DNA from: Phoronis australis
Taxonomy: Eukaryota > Phoronida > Phoronidae
DNA length: 64,000 bases
Direction: 5' to 3'
NCBI GenBank assembly: GCA_002633005.1
Contig: NMRA01000384.1
Span: forward strand, 176,064 to 240,063
This document shows, in pieces, positions 1 to 14,100 of this stretch. Every line of letters begins with the position of its first letter. The first letter of the stretch is position 1. The position numbers and the translations under genes were made by a program. The notes beneath the pieces are model-generated. The model made no database searches and was not told where the DNA came from. It saw only the letters and a program-made list of their open reading frames with translations.

Positions 1-289
1 TGCGCTCTTATTTATGGAACATATTGACGATCTATTCAAAATAAGTTATTGAAATCCACACATTTTACTTCCATAGTGAGAGCGCCCCACCTAGTTTTAA
101 ATAACAAGGGCATGCCTTTTAAGGTTACGGAGGACCCTGGAAAGTTTTCAATTTTGGCTTGCTTCAGAACGTCTTATTGACTGGATTCAAATGAAACCTT
201 CATATATCATGCTTTACGCACTGTTCTCCAAAAGACTATTAAGAGTTTCTTATTGAAACGTTGCACTAATGCATGAGGGGCTATCAAAA

Positions 290-585
290 CAAACCTTTTT
301 TGATTATTTAGAAAGCTGTTACAATGTTTTTGAGATCCCACTTTCAGATTTAATATATCAATTAAAATTTGATCACATTATCGATACCATTGTTTTACTA
401 TCAATGTACGTGTATTTCGTTTTTGCTAAATTTTACTAAACAGACATGGCCACGTGACCCTGTTATTAACAAATTGGTAAAAAGTTAAAAATCAAATTCT
501 AGAGGCCTTCTTTTTTCATAAATGTCTACTTTCACCGAGTCAAAATGTATAGTTTGGTGGATATTTAGCTAAATATGCTGGCCTG
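290..585. repeat. Diverged dispersed repeat, copy 1
   Basis: This stretch in the intron before the first visible Crumbs exon matches 33175-33445 by eye in the same orientation, with many shared blocks: a GAT-TATCGATACC-type block, a GGTCACG-type block, AAAAATCAAA, and the closing ATGTATA-TTT-CTGAGT-type block. It has no coding signature and is probably an old interspersed element of unknown class. Its ends are uncertain by tens of bases. The rest of 1-876 is intron in which I recognise nothing else. Confidence 0.5.
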
Positions 586-876
586 CCAATATGGTCCTAC
601 CGCAGTTATCTCATCCACCGCTTTCAGCCAAGTCCATGAATAGGGACTAGCTCACTAGCCATTAAGCCTTTGCTGTGCCAAGGAATTCGCCAGATGCTCA
701 GGGGTTAACAGCACAATCATGCTCTCTCGGCCACTTGCGTGCAAATCCTGTTAGTGTAAGATTTTGCCTAATGCTGTGCAGCTGTCAACTTACTACATCA
801 ACATGTGAAAAGGTTGCGATTACAGCCCTTGAAACATTATGCAAACTTAATGATTAGTTTATTTCTATTCCTACAG

Positions 877-2132
877 GGTTCACTGGTGCAGATTGTGGAC
901 AGGAGATTTTGGAATGTTCGTCTAACCCGTGCCAACATAACGGCACATGCTATGACAGGATTGGAGAATACCTCTGCGATTGTCTTGCTGGATACACTGG
1001 CAGCAATTGTGAAACGGAAATCGACGAATGCGCTAGATTAAGGCCGTGTGAAAACGGTGCCACCTGTAGTGACTTGCTCAATGATTACCAGTGTGTCTGT
1101 CACACTGGATTCACTGGAAGAAACTGCTCCGAGAATATCAATGATTGTCTTGTCAACCCATGTAGAAATGGAGCGACTTGTATAGATTTGATCGATGCAT
1201 TTGAATGTACCTGTGTTCCTGGTTGGACGGGACATGATTGTTTGACAGAGATCAATGAATGCCTTGTGTTATCCCCATGTAGTAACAATGCCAGCTGCAT
1301 TGACAAAATAAACGGATACACGTGTAATTGTGTCGAAGGCTGGACTGGGCAAAATTGCACTGAAGACATTAATGAATGCTCCCCCAATCCTTGCACGAAT
1401 GGGGCAACATGTGTCGATTTAATTAACGCATACCACTGTGAATGCGTGCCAGGTTTCACTGGTCAGAATTGCTCAGTCGACACGAAGGAATGTGATTCAA
1501 ACCCTTGTCTGAACAATGGCGTATGTTTCGAGCCACATCCTGGTGTTTTCGGATGTAGCTGTCCCAGTGGTGTGGAAGGCGACAACTGCCAAAAGGTGTC
1601 GCAAGCATCATTTGATGGCAGCAATGTTATCACTTTGGCTTCCATAGCTACCTTGGTCAACAACAGGGGGGCCGTAAGACGGTCGATCTCCGAGTTTGAT
1701 ACGCATCGCCAGAGACGAGATGTCAGTGATCTTGTAATCAAGTTCAGTTTTGTGACGACAGTTTCGTCAGGGATGTTGTTGTTTGCAGACGGGACTGATG
1801 GCTCCGGGTATCCACAGCATCTCGTGATGGAGCTGGTCTCTGGAAAATTGAGATTGTCTTTAGATTATGGTTTAGAGACCCGAGCTGAAGAGATTAAAGT
1901 GACAAAAATCAACAATAGATACAGCATAGATGTACTTTTGACGCTAACGCCATCTACGGTCATATTTTCCGCTGATAAATGTGTGAGTGGTGAGTCATGT
2001 GAGAGACAATTCAATATGGTGCGGCCAGATGGTGTGCTTAACGGAGCACTGTATGTCGGAGGCGCTGCCACGGTTACCACGTTTATGCGCAGTGTTGCTA
2101 TGGTAATAGAGGGATTCCGTGGATGTTTTGGG
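877..2132 (+). CDS. crb: crumbs exon a: six EGF repeats and start of LamG1
   Basis: The acceptor is TTCCTACAG ending at 876 and the donor GTAAGT begins at 2133. The exon enters in phase 1 (GG completes a Gly codon of GFTGADC, the end of a previous EGF) and leaves in phase 0. It encodes six complete EGF repeats and most of LamG1, ending FRGCFG. A dibasic-rich stretch (RRSI...RQRRD, around 1678-1720) sits inside LamG1. The following intron (2133-2844) shows only a short hairpin-related repeat near 2620-2690. Confidence 0.95.
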
Positions 2133-5100
2133 GTAAGTTGTTTTATTTTATGTTTTAGGACAGTTGTGCCTATTTACTTGTAGTTGTTCTATGTTTTAGG
2201 ACAGTTGTGCCTATTTACCTGTAGTCATTCAAATCTTCTTTCAGTATATAAGCAGGTGGCTATGTTAATAGGGTTGTTGTTGTTTCTTTATTTTGACTCT
2301 GTATTGAACTCTTGATAGTGAAAGTGACAACCTTCTTCCAAGAAAGAACATTGGATTTAGTGGACTTACTAAACATTAGTTTTAGGCCATAACAGTTTCA
2401 TAATTATAATTGCAGTAACTCAGACATGTCATCGTGTTATACTAACAGTGAATTTTTTCATTACTACAGGTTTCTCTAAATTTTATTGTGTAAATAGTGA
2501 CTCAGATTGATTTCCAGGCCATTTCAAAGAGATAGTGGTAAAATTGAAAAGTTAGTTGTTTGATTGTGGGCGGGTACGTACTCTCAAATATAGACAATAG
2601 TCGGATACAACGCGCCAGCATTTTGTGAATCAGTGTGATGCCAATTATTCAGTTGAGAACTGGTTCTCACGATGTGAGCACATTACATCAGACTATTACA
2701 CAAAGATATAGACATCTTAATTTAGAGCTCATGTAGACTGGAGAAGAGGCTGTGTGCTAAAGTAAAAACAATACAAAACAATCTTATAACATTGACAGGA
2801 CGTGTAACCCTACGCATATGAAAAAGCTCTCTTTTGGATTGCAGAATTTCTCCGTCAACGGTCACGCGGTGAATCTGGTGACCTCTGGTGTTGAAAACAA
2901 CACGTCCTTGTCCAATCCTCAGCCTGGCTGCTCTGATCACTTGTTCTGCTCGCCCACGGAATGTGGCAACAATGGCGTCTGTGTCGACAGATGGACGGCC
3001 AAATCCTGCCAGTGCTCTTCCGGATTCGGAGGTGCAAAATGCACGCTACAGCGCTCGGCGTTTTTCAACGGTTCGTCGTTCCTACACATCAATCGCCAGA
3101 GGGAGATACCTCGGGTGACGACACTCACATTCTGGTTCAGCAGTACTCGGTCGTCCGGTGTTCTGCTCTATACGGTGAGACGCTCCGTTTTGAGTTAATG
3201 GCATGTGTCCTGGTGTTAAAACCGGCAATGATTTTCACAGGCTATTGTGGTCTTCTAAACAAACATCATAGTGTTGTTGTCGTTTGTTTGAACTGGTATT
3301 GGTTATAGTAACCCGCTTGGAAAAGTTGAGCCTGTTGTGAAGCAAAAAAGAGTTATCAGTTCTTCACAAGCCTAAAAATCAGATTTAGTTTTGAGTAAGG
3401 GACACTGTGAGATGGGATTTGTTACTGTAAGGGGACTGAAGCAAAAGTTGTTGGTTTTTTCACTGACTATGGACCGCCAACTCTGTATATTTTCAATGGA
3501 TGAAATCTGTGATCTTACGCATAAGGCCTGATGTCATTATTTACTCATTACTTCTGGCAAAATTAGCAAGTTTTACTACCAGGAAGTACGGCGTCTGCTA
3601 ATTGTGGTCGGCTATTGTGTGGTCGGATAGTAGCATTGCCAAAAGTACTCGCGATACCAACAGTTGTACTATTAGAAGATTTTGAACAGCGTTTCAATGC
3701 CGAAATTATTTTTTTTTCGTTGTACTGGACAATAAAATAGATGCTAGAATTTCCCGTTATAATACATTAACTGAAAATTGAAATTCGTAATTTAGGAGAG
3801 TGGCGCCTCCTCTAGGACACTATGCAAGAAAATGTTGGAGTTGCGAATCTGTTGTCTATAATCTATGGTTTTTAGAAGGTACAGGTTTATTGCCCTCGAA
3901 GAATATTTTAGTCAAAAACGAGCAATGTTTTTAAAGATGGTGCTTTCCGCATGCAATTTTGTTTGATTACAATTTGTCATAAAATGATTTTGTATGAGTG
4001 CGTGTCCACCATCTCTATGAACAGGTATGGATGGTATGGTTAACTCACGGAAAATGAAATGTGTGCCCTAGAAAACGGACACTAGTTGAAACTGCATGTT
4101 TTAAGCTTAAGCATGTAATTTGCCTATTGTCCACTGCAGCTTNTTTTTTCGTTGTACTGGACAATAAAATAGATTCCCGTTATAATACATTAACTGAAAA
4201 TTGAAATTCGTAATTTAGGAGAGTGGCGCCTCCTCTAGGATACTATGCAAGAAAATGTTGGAGTTGCGAATCTGTTGTCTATAATCTAAGGTTTTTAGAA
4301 GGTACAGGTTTATTGCCCTCGAAGAATATTTTAGTCAAAAACGAGCAATGTTTTTAAAGATGGTGCTTTCCGCATGCAATTTTGTTTGATTACAATTTGT
4401 CATAAAATGATTTTGTATGAGTGCGTGTCCACCATCTCTATGAACAGGTATGGATGGTATGGTTAACTCACGGAAAATGAAATGTATACCCTAGAAAACA
4501 GACACTAGTTGAAACTGCATGTTTTAAGCTTATGCATGTAATTTGTCTATTGTCCACTGCAGCTTACATCCACACCATTAGCCGTCTTGCTGGACAATGG
4601 TCAGCTGCGCGTCCATTTAATTATTCGTGGAGGTGACAAGTTCATCCGGGTCGGATCAAATGTCACAGATGGTGATTGGTGGAGTGTTCATCTGACTTTC
4701 AGTGTCAACGGTTTCGCAGTGCAAGGTGAGAGACATCTAGTGAAGACGTTAGAATAATAATTTTGATGGTTTTTTCCCGGTTTTATCAGTTGAATTCTAT
4801 TCATAGAGTGCTTGAATTTACAGTCAGTGAAGTCCAATTACGAAAACCTGCATCCAAATTGAAGTAAAAAGGTCTGCAAAAATTTTTTTTCTGAAATTAG
4901 CAACATAATCTTAGGTAAGTAGTCATTTTCAGTTATATTTGACTGCGCTGTATAAAAACAGGCATGCAACAACAAACATGTTGGCTTCATTTTAAATCAA
5001 ATGTTGCGTTTCAGTCTGAGATCAAGTATGACTTCATGGGTTGCTTTACTACCTTACACACTATTTGGAAGACTGTTACTCTTGTTAGGGACGGTGTACA

Positions 5101-8100
5101 GTTTCTTCAAGTTAACATTTTACAGTAAAAATTTATTTTCATGTTGCTCTATAATGCTTCATGCATCATTGTTATGAATGTCAAAGTCATGACATGATGG
5201 TGTTTTGAAACAGCAGTAGAGGTTAGCATGTTTTTAGTAGAAGCGCGTTAGCACGATCCCTCTACTTGTTTGTTCATCCTAAATGTCTTACACTCTCCAA
5301 TGGAATTTTGAGCTATGGTCACTTATAGGAGTCCCGAACTTTGAGAACCAGTTTGATGCCCATTATTCAGTGGAGAAAACTGGTTCTCAAAGTGCGGAAT
5401 CCCTGAAAGTGGCTATTAACGAATTATGTATTTTCAATTGGTTCATAATGGTCGAGCTGCAATTTTTCTCATCTCTCTTATGAGAAAGTAGTGTTCTTGT
5501 CTTTCTACTCGCACCACTAAATGAGTTCTTTAGTTAAAGCATTAGCCCGCATTCCATCCAAGAAGCAAATATTATATTTAGACCACATGCTGCTAGGAGT
5601 TTTATCTCACTTTGTTCCTTACTTAGATTTGAAGTGATTTCTGTGTTTGCGAAGAACTCGGAGTTTCAGTTTATTACTTGAGGTCATGTTCAATGAATAA
5701 AATGTAATGCAGTGACAATCCAACCTGTAGAGCTTTGCCTCGAGCAATAAGCGACTAAGTTCTTTCCAAGCTCTCAAATTATCTCCAGTTTTACTGACTA
5801 GGAAAAAATTAGGACCAATTTCATAACAAGTGGGCTAAATGAAAAGTTAATTTTGTAATAGAAGGCTGGTTTATAGCTTCCTTGAGTTAAAACACAAACA
5901 ATAAAGTAAAGAGTACGTGCATGGGGCTCTAATGTGTACAGACCTACTACTTTGGAGTGATAACCTGGTGATGTACTTTTCACAGTTAAGAATGCTGATG
6001 CCAGCCAACAAGATACTGAGCAGGTGCTTGGCGGGGGCTTTGTTGTGGTCACTCCAGTGTTTCTTGGTCAGTTACACTCGGATGTCCTGGTGGACACGTG
6101 GAGGACGCGTCCGGACAGCTTCCCTTCATTTAGCAGGTAGGGGAGCCTTAATTGTGTTCATCTCTTGTCAGTTGCTGTTTGCTCAGCACTTTGTGAAAAA
6201 TAACGTTCCGTGATCGCCCCACTCTTGTAAGGTGCAACAAGGTCTAGTGGACCCATCTTACAAATTTTGTTGGGCCCATCTCAATTTTTTTGGTCCATGA
6301 AAATTGCAGTCAAGAATTCGTTCCGTCGACATGGAACGACACCCAACGTATTTGGAAGTGAACGTGATCGTACTTTCATCAGTGGAAAATATGGGAAGAT
6401 AACGGAAGCTGGCAGTATATTTCTGCAACTGCGTCGAAGGTGATCCCCGTCTAAACTCATTATGCATTGTCTTTTGAGCTTGGTTTGTCAACTGATGCCG
6501 AAACGCAGCCTTGGGCGAAACATTTTCTGTGTTTTTGTATTTTTTGTAAATAGTGTGATCATTTATTATGTCACTTTTCACATGTACTCTACTGGGACAA
6601 TCACCTATTGAGGGAGTGGGGATTTTACTTCCTTTCGCGTATGGACCGCACATGATTTGTGTTGGCAAGAGGCAACTCTCTTGCTAGAACAGAAAATCAC
6701 GGCAAACAACAGCCGTGCTGGGTTCATCAGACTGCGCGCTCTAGCATACAAATTGAGGGAAGACACCTACTTCAAGTGCATGTTTTAGTACTTATATTTA
6801 TGTGTTTGTTAGCGCTGGCTGTATTGTGTTGGGTGAGTGATTTTGGTATGTGATATCAGAAGGGATCTTGGTATTAGATTAACTATATTATTTGTGGCGC
6901 CACCTGCTGAATGGAGTCAATTGGTGTATCATCCAACTCTGGTTGAAGTGATTTACGCTTACGATGGCTCACCAGGGGCCAAGACCGCCAATCATACTTA
7001 AACCTTGGCTAGAAAATTGACCAATCGTGTGACATGCTTCGTGTAAACTTTCAAATTTCGTGCAATGTGATTGGTCAGTTTTGAAGTTGAGCCTTGAGTA
7101 ATGTCCGGTGGTCTTGAGCATGTCTCATTCAGAAGGACGCCATTGTGGTGTGATCTGACGTCTGTTGCCATTGAGTGTTGACAATTTCTGTTATAGTTTA
7201 ATTGGTTGTATCCGCGACCTGACAATCAACGGTTTAGTTACCGGTCTGGAGACAGCTACTCCATCTAATCTGCGTAACGACCCTGCTGCGCCCTCTGCTG
7301 GCTGCCCTCGTGACAAGTCGTGTGATCCAAACCCATGCAAAAACGGGGGGAGATGTAGTAGTGGTTGGAACGATTTTTCGTGTGACTGCCCAAAAGACTT
7401 CATTGGCAAGAACTGTTCTGATGGTATGTTAAATTGTGACTGCTGTTTAATTCTGTCAGTCCACCATTATGTGTATTGCCAATATCGCTTTGTATTTGTA
7501 CAGCCACAAACACTGCTCAAATCTCACCAATTTAGGACAGCTTAGGGCATAATAAGGAAACTTGGTTTTAAGTTCTCATTTTTGCCTAAAAGGCGTGTGC
7601 ACCAAGTCAATGGTTTTCTCTGTTCAAGTTTTGCACTGAAGCTACCGCCCTACAATGGTTTGAAAAAGTTGTGGGCATTCACAACGATGTTGGAACTTGA
7701 AAAAAGACTTACTAAATTAAGTTAGCCAAACTTGGTGAGAATTTACTGTGCTCTAAAGTAATGCTACCATATTATTCCGTTCTCAACTTACTTTCGGTTC
7801 GTCAGTAATCATAGAATTTTTGGTAATGCTGATATATTAACAAAGCAATTGGCGTAGGTTGATGTTAACAAAAAATGTTCTGCTGGACAAGCTTTTGCTG
7901 CCACCCACAGGGCTTGGAATTTCCTCGTTTTTAAAGGATTTCTCGTTTTTAGTTTTGATTTCCTGTTATTTGATTTCCAGCTTCCTCTTTTTTCATCTCT
8001 TTGTACCATTAATTTGACTTTATTCATGCAGAAACGTTTATTTCAGTTATATTTTACAACACAAAAAATATTTCTATGACAAGACTATTTGTGGAATGAT

Positions 8101-11100
8101 GCATCACCTAGAAAATTTGTTGTCATTGGTCATTCCAAGCCCTGCACCTACAATGTGCATGTGATGTGCCACTGCAGATTGATAGCTATGGGCTTTGAGT
8201 TTGTGTGTTTTGCATTTGCGGCATTCTGCAGTGGGTAACTTGAAAGAAAATGAAAAAATATTAAAAACTCATGGAAATAAAACTGCAATAAGCAAATTAA
8301 CAGCACGTTTTGCAAGTATGTACTTGGCGTCCATGGTTAGCATTCATTATTGTTTGAATAAGTTTTTGGGAGAAATAACTCATTGAAAATGAAAAGTACA
8401 CGTTGGAAAATTCTTGGATATTGATGGAAAGTGAAACCACTGTGGGAGTTGGAGCATGATCTGCTGAGTGCGCATAACAGGAACTTTGTCATAAAAACTG
8501 TCATTATAATTATAAAGTTTATTGTAAAGACGTTACCCAGGAATAACTTAAAAAACAACTTGAAACAGAATTTCAAAATTAAAGTTGGGCATCCAACTAT
8601 GTTTCCCAAGTTCTCACGGCATCCGTGACCAATAACGCCTGTCATCATTCGTAAGACTCCTAGTTAAATTGCTAATTACAGTGTAGTATGTGCTGTGGAG
8701 ATGTGTTTTTTGTATCTTACATCATTTCTAAACCATTTTGTTTTTTCTTGTCTGAGCAGTGAGTTTTCAGGGCTTACTTGTATACTTTATTTGGGCGTCC
8801 AACTGTTGAACAGGGCATCCTACATAGGATGTCTAAATTTGAGTCAGTTGGGTGAAGGTTTGACGTCATTAATGTTTCTTCAGTCTCCTCTTCTACATTC
8901 AATGGCCGTGACAGTCGCGTGGCCTTGACCCTTGACATCACCACGGTGCCTTTTGGTCAGAGCGGGATGTTTGAGTTCCGCACTCGACAGCAGACTGGTA
9001 CACTGATGTACGTCCAGTTGGCAGACCGAGCGGGTTTACCGAACGACAACCTAGAGTTCAGATTGTTCCGAGGTCAACTGCAGGTGGAAGTCAACTTTGG
9101 CCAAGGTATGCCTCTTGACAAAAATTATTTGAGTCATCTAAAGTACAGTAGGTTTTTAAAGTATTCACACAAAATGAACGTACCAAAAGTCGTTTTCACA
9201 GTCAGAGTAGTCTCCCCTCATGACTGAAAATAAGAGGGAATTAGAAGGGAAGTTAATAAGTTGGCTAAACATTCTACAATTGCAGTTTGGTGCCACAGTA
9301 GCCGCAGTTAAGTCTTTTTGCTGTTTAAAGGATTAGCCGTCATGGAGGAAATGTTGTTTTACCTGATTACTTCTGTTTTGATTCTGCTGTATGTTAGGAT
9401 TTATGCATGCATGTTCCAGGATGAGAAACTTGTTAGCAAAGGAGCGGGCTTTTGAAACAGCATTCGTGTGAAGCTTCACATATATAAGGGATTGCTGACT
9501 GCTTACATATTAAGTGAAGCGCAGACCCATTCATCTAAGTTTTTAGTATTTGAAGTGGTTGTCAGGCTTTGTCATGCTCTAAAACTAGACACCTCGAGTT
9601 TTACTGGTTCATGCTCTGTGTTACAATAGCATGCTCGGCATTCGCAACACGAAGAACAGTAACATAGGCATAGTCGGAGCAGAATCGTAAAAACTGTGTC
9701 TCCAACGACATTGCACGGATGACGTTCAAAACCCTGCTTCAAGTTCAAAGCAATTACACAAACACGGGTTCAGGGTAGACGCAGTCTTTCAAAAGTCGCT
9801 GACATGCAAATTACTATTCAGAGCCACAGCGCTCACTAACACCATACATGTATTAGTGCAGTGAGTTAGTCAAATAAGACAGATGTCCTACCGGTCACAG
9901 TATTTATGAAACTAATGAGAAAAAGTACTATGCAAAAGAGCCTCGTTTGAGACCTGGCCACATACACCTTGAAGTGCCCCTAATGGCGAGAAAAGTGATT
10001 TTCTGAGAAAAGCTGTCAACCTTAGGTCCTGGTCCTGTTGGCTGAGCTAAATTTCACATAACAAGCTTATTTAACTGGAAAAGTCGCCCACTTTGATATC
10101 AGCGAATGTCTGTCGGACACTGCAGGTAATTGGCGATTTGTAATAAAATCAAAAAACAACAGATCTTATTGTTTCACAGCTCTAGTCAAAGCTCTTAACT
10201 TCAAAAAGTCTATTCCGTCCAACAATAATCATTAAATGTTTCTTTCAGCAATAAACGCGATATTGTCCCTTTAACACGTTGTAGTCATACATGGAATATC
10301 TGTTGGGTCTCTGCCTAGTAAATGGAACACTTCTTAATTCTTTGACATACTTCATTTAAAATCGATTCGGTCACTTCTGTTCTGAGAATCCCAAGGCTTG
10401 TATAATGCTGGTTTTATTGTCCAAACTTTGTAAAAACTCGAAAGGAAATCTGAGAAATATAGCCCATCCATTGATTTTGAACAATACTGGTAGTAACTGT
10501 TAAATATTAAAAAGAGAAATCAGCCGATTTAACGCGAGTGGTGTATTATATTCAGTATCATCCATAACCCTGCAAGAGGTAGTGTCTGATGCGACTTGGC
10601 ACACGGTTATGTGGGTGCGATATGGGAGCCAGCTGATAGTGAAAATCGACACCAAGAGCTACACAGTGCCTGGCAACCTTGACCTTGTTCACTCGCCCAA
10701 TAGGAACAATTCTGTGGTCATCCACCTGGGAGCCAAGCCATTTCAACCTGGTATGTATTCTAGACAGCACTGATATTTCGTCTTTTATTACTGCGCTAAT
10801 CACTAGCAATAGTTTTTAAAATTGCTTCTGGGCTGTTGTTATATTAAAAGTAAGTACTGCTTTCATTTTGTTTGTTGTGTTTTGTTAAAAAGGGCCGAGA
10901 TATTAGCTGTTGAGCTATTACTTGAATTCAAAAGTTAAAGTACAGAAACCAGATTATGAGTGCGTGTCACAATTTATTATCCAGTTTGTAATGCACCTGA
11001 CTATGTTCTGTCTTCTACATGTTATAGTTTGTGCCCATGGCCATATGTATATATTTCAATAGACCACTAAAATCTTAAATTCAAAATTAAACTAATTTAA

Positions 11101-14100
11101 TTGACGTTCAGTTCATAATTTTGTACACCCTAAAATTGAAAACAATCACTTCTCATTGATGCGTCTTGGTCAATGAAAATATTCCTTATAATTTTATCAC
11201 GATGGTTTAATTTAATTCAAAATTAGAATTAAGTCAGCGGTTTTGAACTTAAGAATATATGAATTGGTTCTTTTTACTGTGCCGTTTTTGCAGTAATTGT
11301 GTTTTGATCAAAACAACGTACATGTAAAACGAGATTTTGTCTCAAAGAATTCTTTAATGTCCTTACAGGGGATGATACATTTCTTATGGGTCACTTCAAG
11401 GGCTGCATGCGAAGCATCAAGTTCAACGACAAACATATGCATTACCTTGGTACACCACAAGATGGCGTGGTTGTCAGGGCGCATAATGTCCAAAATGGCT
11501 GCCATCCGGATGATGTGTGCTCTGTGAACCCGTGTCCGCCAAACTCATTCTGTGTTGATCAATGGAATTTACATACGTGTCCATGTCTCGACGGATGGCA
11601 GGGGGCATCATGTGCCCAGAGTATTGATGACTGCTACAATCATTCGTGTCAAAATGGTGCAACTTGCGTTGACGGACATCGGTCGTTTACATGCGCTTGT
11701 GCTTACGGTTACACTAACAGATTCTGTGACGTGACCATTGCAGTCTGCGATTCAAATCCATGCCACGTGAATAATACAGTTGATTGCACTTCAATATTTC
11801 CGATGGACTATAAATGCACTTGCAAAGGGGGGTGGATGGGGAAAAATTGCTCACACGAAATTAATGAATGCCTGAGCACCCCTTGTCAGTATAATGGAAC
11901 GTGCCAAGATGAAGTGAATAGCTACAGTTGTGATTGTGATGCGGACCACTTTGGAATGAACTGTGAGAGGACGCGTATATGCGCATCAGCACCGTGCTAT
12001 AATGGTGCTAACTGCACGGGTAGTACGGATAACACAAAATACTCTTGTCAGTGTGCTGACTGGTACATGGGTATCCAGTGTCAAACGTATAACTCCTGTT
12101 TCCGTAACGACTGTCGCCATAACTCCACGTGCATCATAAATGGTGCCGATTACACGTGTAACTGCGTGCCAGGCTTCTATGGTGATCGCTGCCAGTACAA
12201 GGACTCTTGCTTCTACGCACCGTGTCAGAATCAGGCATCATGTCGCAACGTTCAGTCGAATTACACGTGTGCGTGTTCAGTCCATTACACGGGTCACGTC
12301 TGTGAGACGGCCATTGATAAATGTGACACAAACCCTTGCTTTAATAGAGGAAGTTGTTGGTTTGATATGTCTAATCCTGAGACTAATTTCACTTGTCAGT
12401 GCACTGTGGGGTATAGTGGACGTCTTTGTGAGCTGGATATTAATGAATGTCTATCTAATCCATGTTTGAATGGAGCTACGTGTGTTGACAGTTCGTCAAA
12501 TCCCGACATGGAATTTTTTCCCGGTTACAAATGTGCGTGTTTGCCCGGTTACCGTGGCAACAGGTGCGAGGAAAACGTGGACGAGTGCCTGAGCTCTCCA
12601 TGTTTGAACTCTGCTACATGCCAAGATGGTGTCAATGGGTTTAACTGTTCGTGTCTGGCTGGGTATGAAGGTACACTGTGTCAGTTGGATAAACGAGGAT
12701 GTTCGTCTTCACCCTGTGTGAATGGTGCCACTTGTCAGGAAAATATTGACAAAACATATCAGTGTGTGTGCAGTGTCGGGTTTACCGGCCAGCTGTGTGA
12801 AACCAACATAAATGATTGCGTAGGAAATCTTTGCCTGAACGGGGCGACTTGTGACGATTTAGTGAACAATTACACATGTAGGTGTCGCCCTGGTTACGGC
12901 GGCATCTACTGTCAGGATATCATTGATTCGTGTTACCAGCAGCCATGCTTTAATAATGGGTCGTGTGTATACAAAGGACGGTGCTCCTGTGCAGACATTG
13001 TAAGGTCATGTGGATGGCACGATGAATCATGCCAGGTCACCGAGTGCAGTAAACGTACCGAGTGCACTTTAAGTGCAGTGTCGTACGAGTGCAACTGCCT
13101 GGGGACAAATTACCAAGGAGAGAGATGTCAAGTTGACATCGATGAATGTTTATTGGTTGGTACGTGTATTCACGGCGGAAAGTGCAGCAACACCATTGGT
13201 GGATTCACATGTGACTGTCAGGGCACTGGGTTCAAAGGTCAGCAATGTGAGGTTGACCTCAATGAGTGTGTGAACTCTCCCTGCTACAATGGAGGTAAGT
13301 GAGCTGAGTGTAAGTACAGTAGAAGACAAAAGTAATCAAACAAAAATTCCATTTTCTCACCATGGCACATTCTGTTTGGAGCAAAAAGCAACGAAATTCT
13401 AATTACAGAATGCCTTAGCCACCTCACTAACTTCCTGTTAAATCCCCGTCACGCTCAGTCATGCAAAAAGACAGCACTCTGATGTTGAATTTGGCTTCTA
13501 CCCGGCCATCAGGATGGGATTTTCAGGTCGTTTTGTTTGAATACTTTTGTCTTGTATCTGATCCGTGTGTTGGATTGTCACGTGTGACGTTTACAGTAAG
13601 AAAAGTATTGGAATGTGAATTTAGGGTTACCATTTCCCCTCGTAATTACAGGTGTCTGTTCAACATCCAGGGTCCGCCTCTCCACTAAACTGGTTGGGTT
13701 GTCTTCATGATATTTGGGGGACTTAATTGTACTTATCAAAGGATGGCAATTTGTGCCTTAATACAGCTACATTCTTTAGGAGAGGCTGGGTTGTGCACTT
13801 GGGCTTCTTAATCATTGGTAGTTGCTTTTTGTTTTCTGTGTCTGCCTTTATTTACAAAAGAGTGAAAGTTCTTGATAGGAGCAAACATGATTAGGGTCAG
13901 CTCGGTAATTGTTTCCTTCCAGTCCATGAACAGTCTCACAAAATTGAGCGCCGACTTCATATTTCAGTATGACCATATTCTCATTTTCTTCTCCCAGGTA
14001 CGTGTGTGAACAATCTGGGCTCCTTTGGTTGCCTCTGTCTGCCTGGCTGGACTGGGCAGGACTGTGGCACTGATCTAAATGAGTGTGAGAGCTCGCCGTG

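Noticed and set aside
1038-1741. Antisense frames opposite the Crumbs EGF exon
   Set aside because: These are shadows of the repetitive EGF coding sequence; the sense frame carries the conserved cysteines and splice sites.
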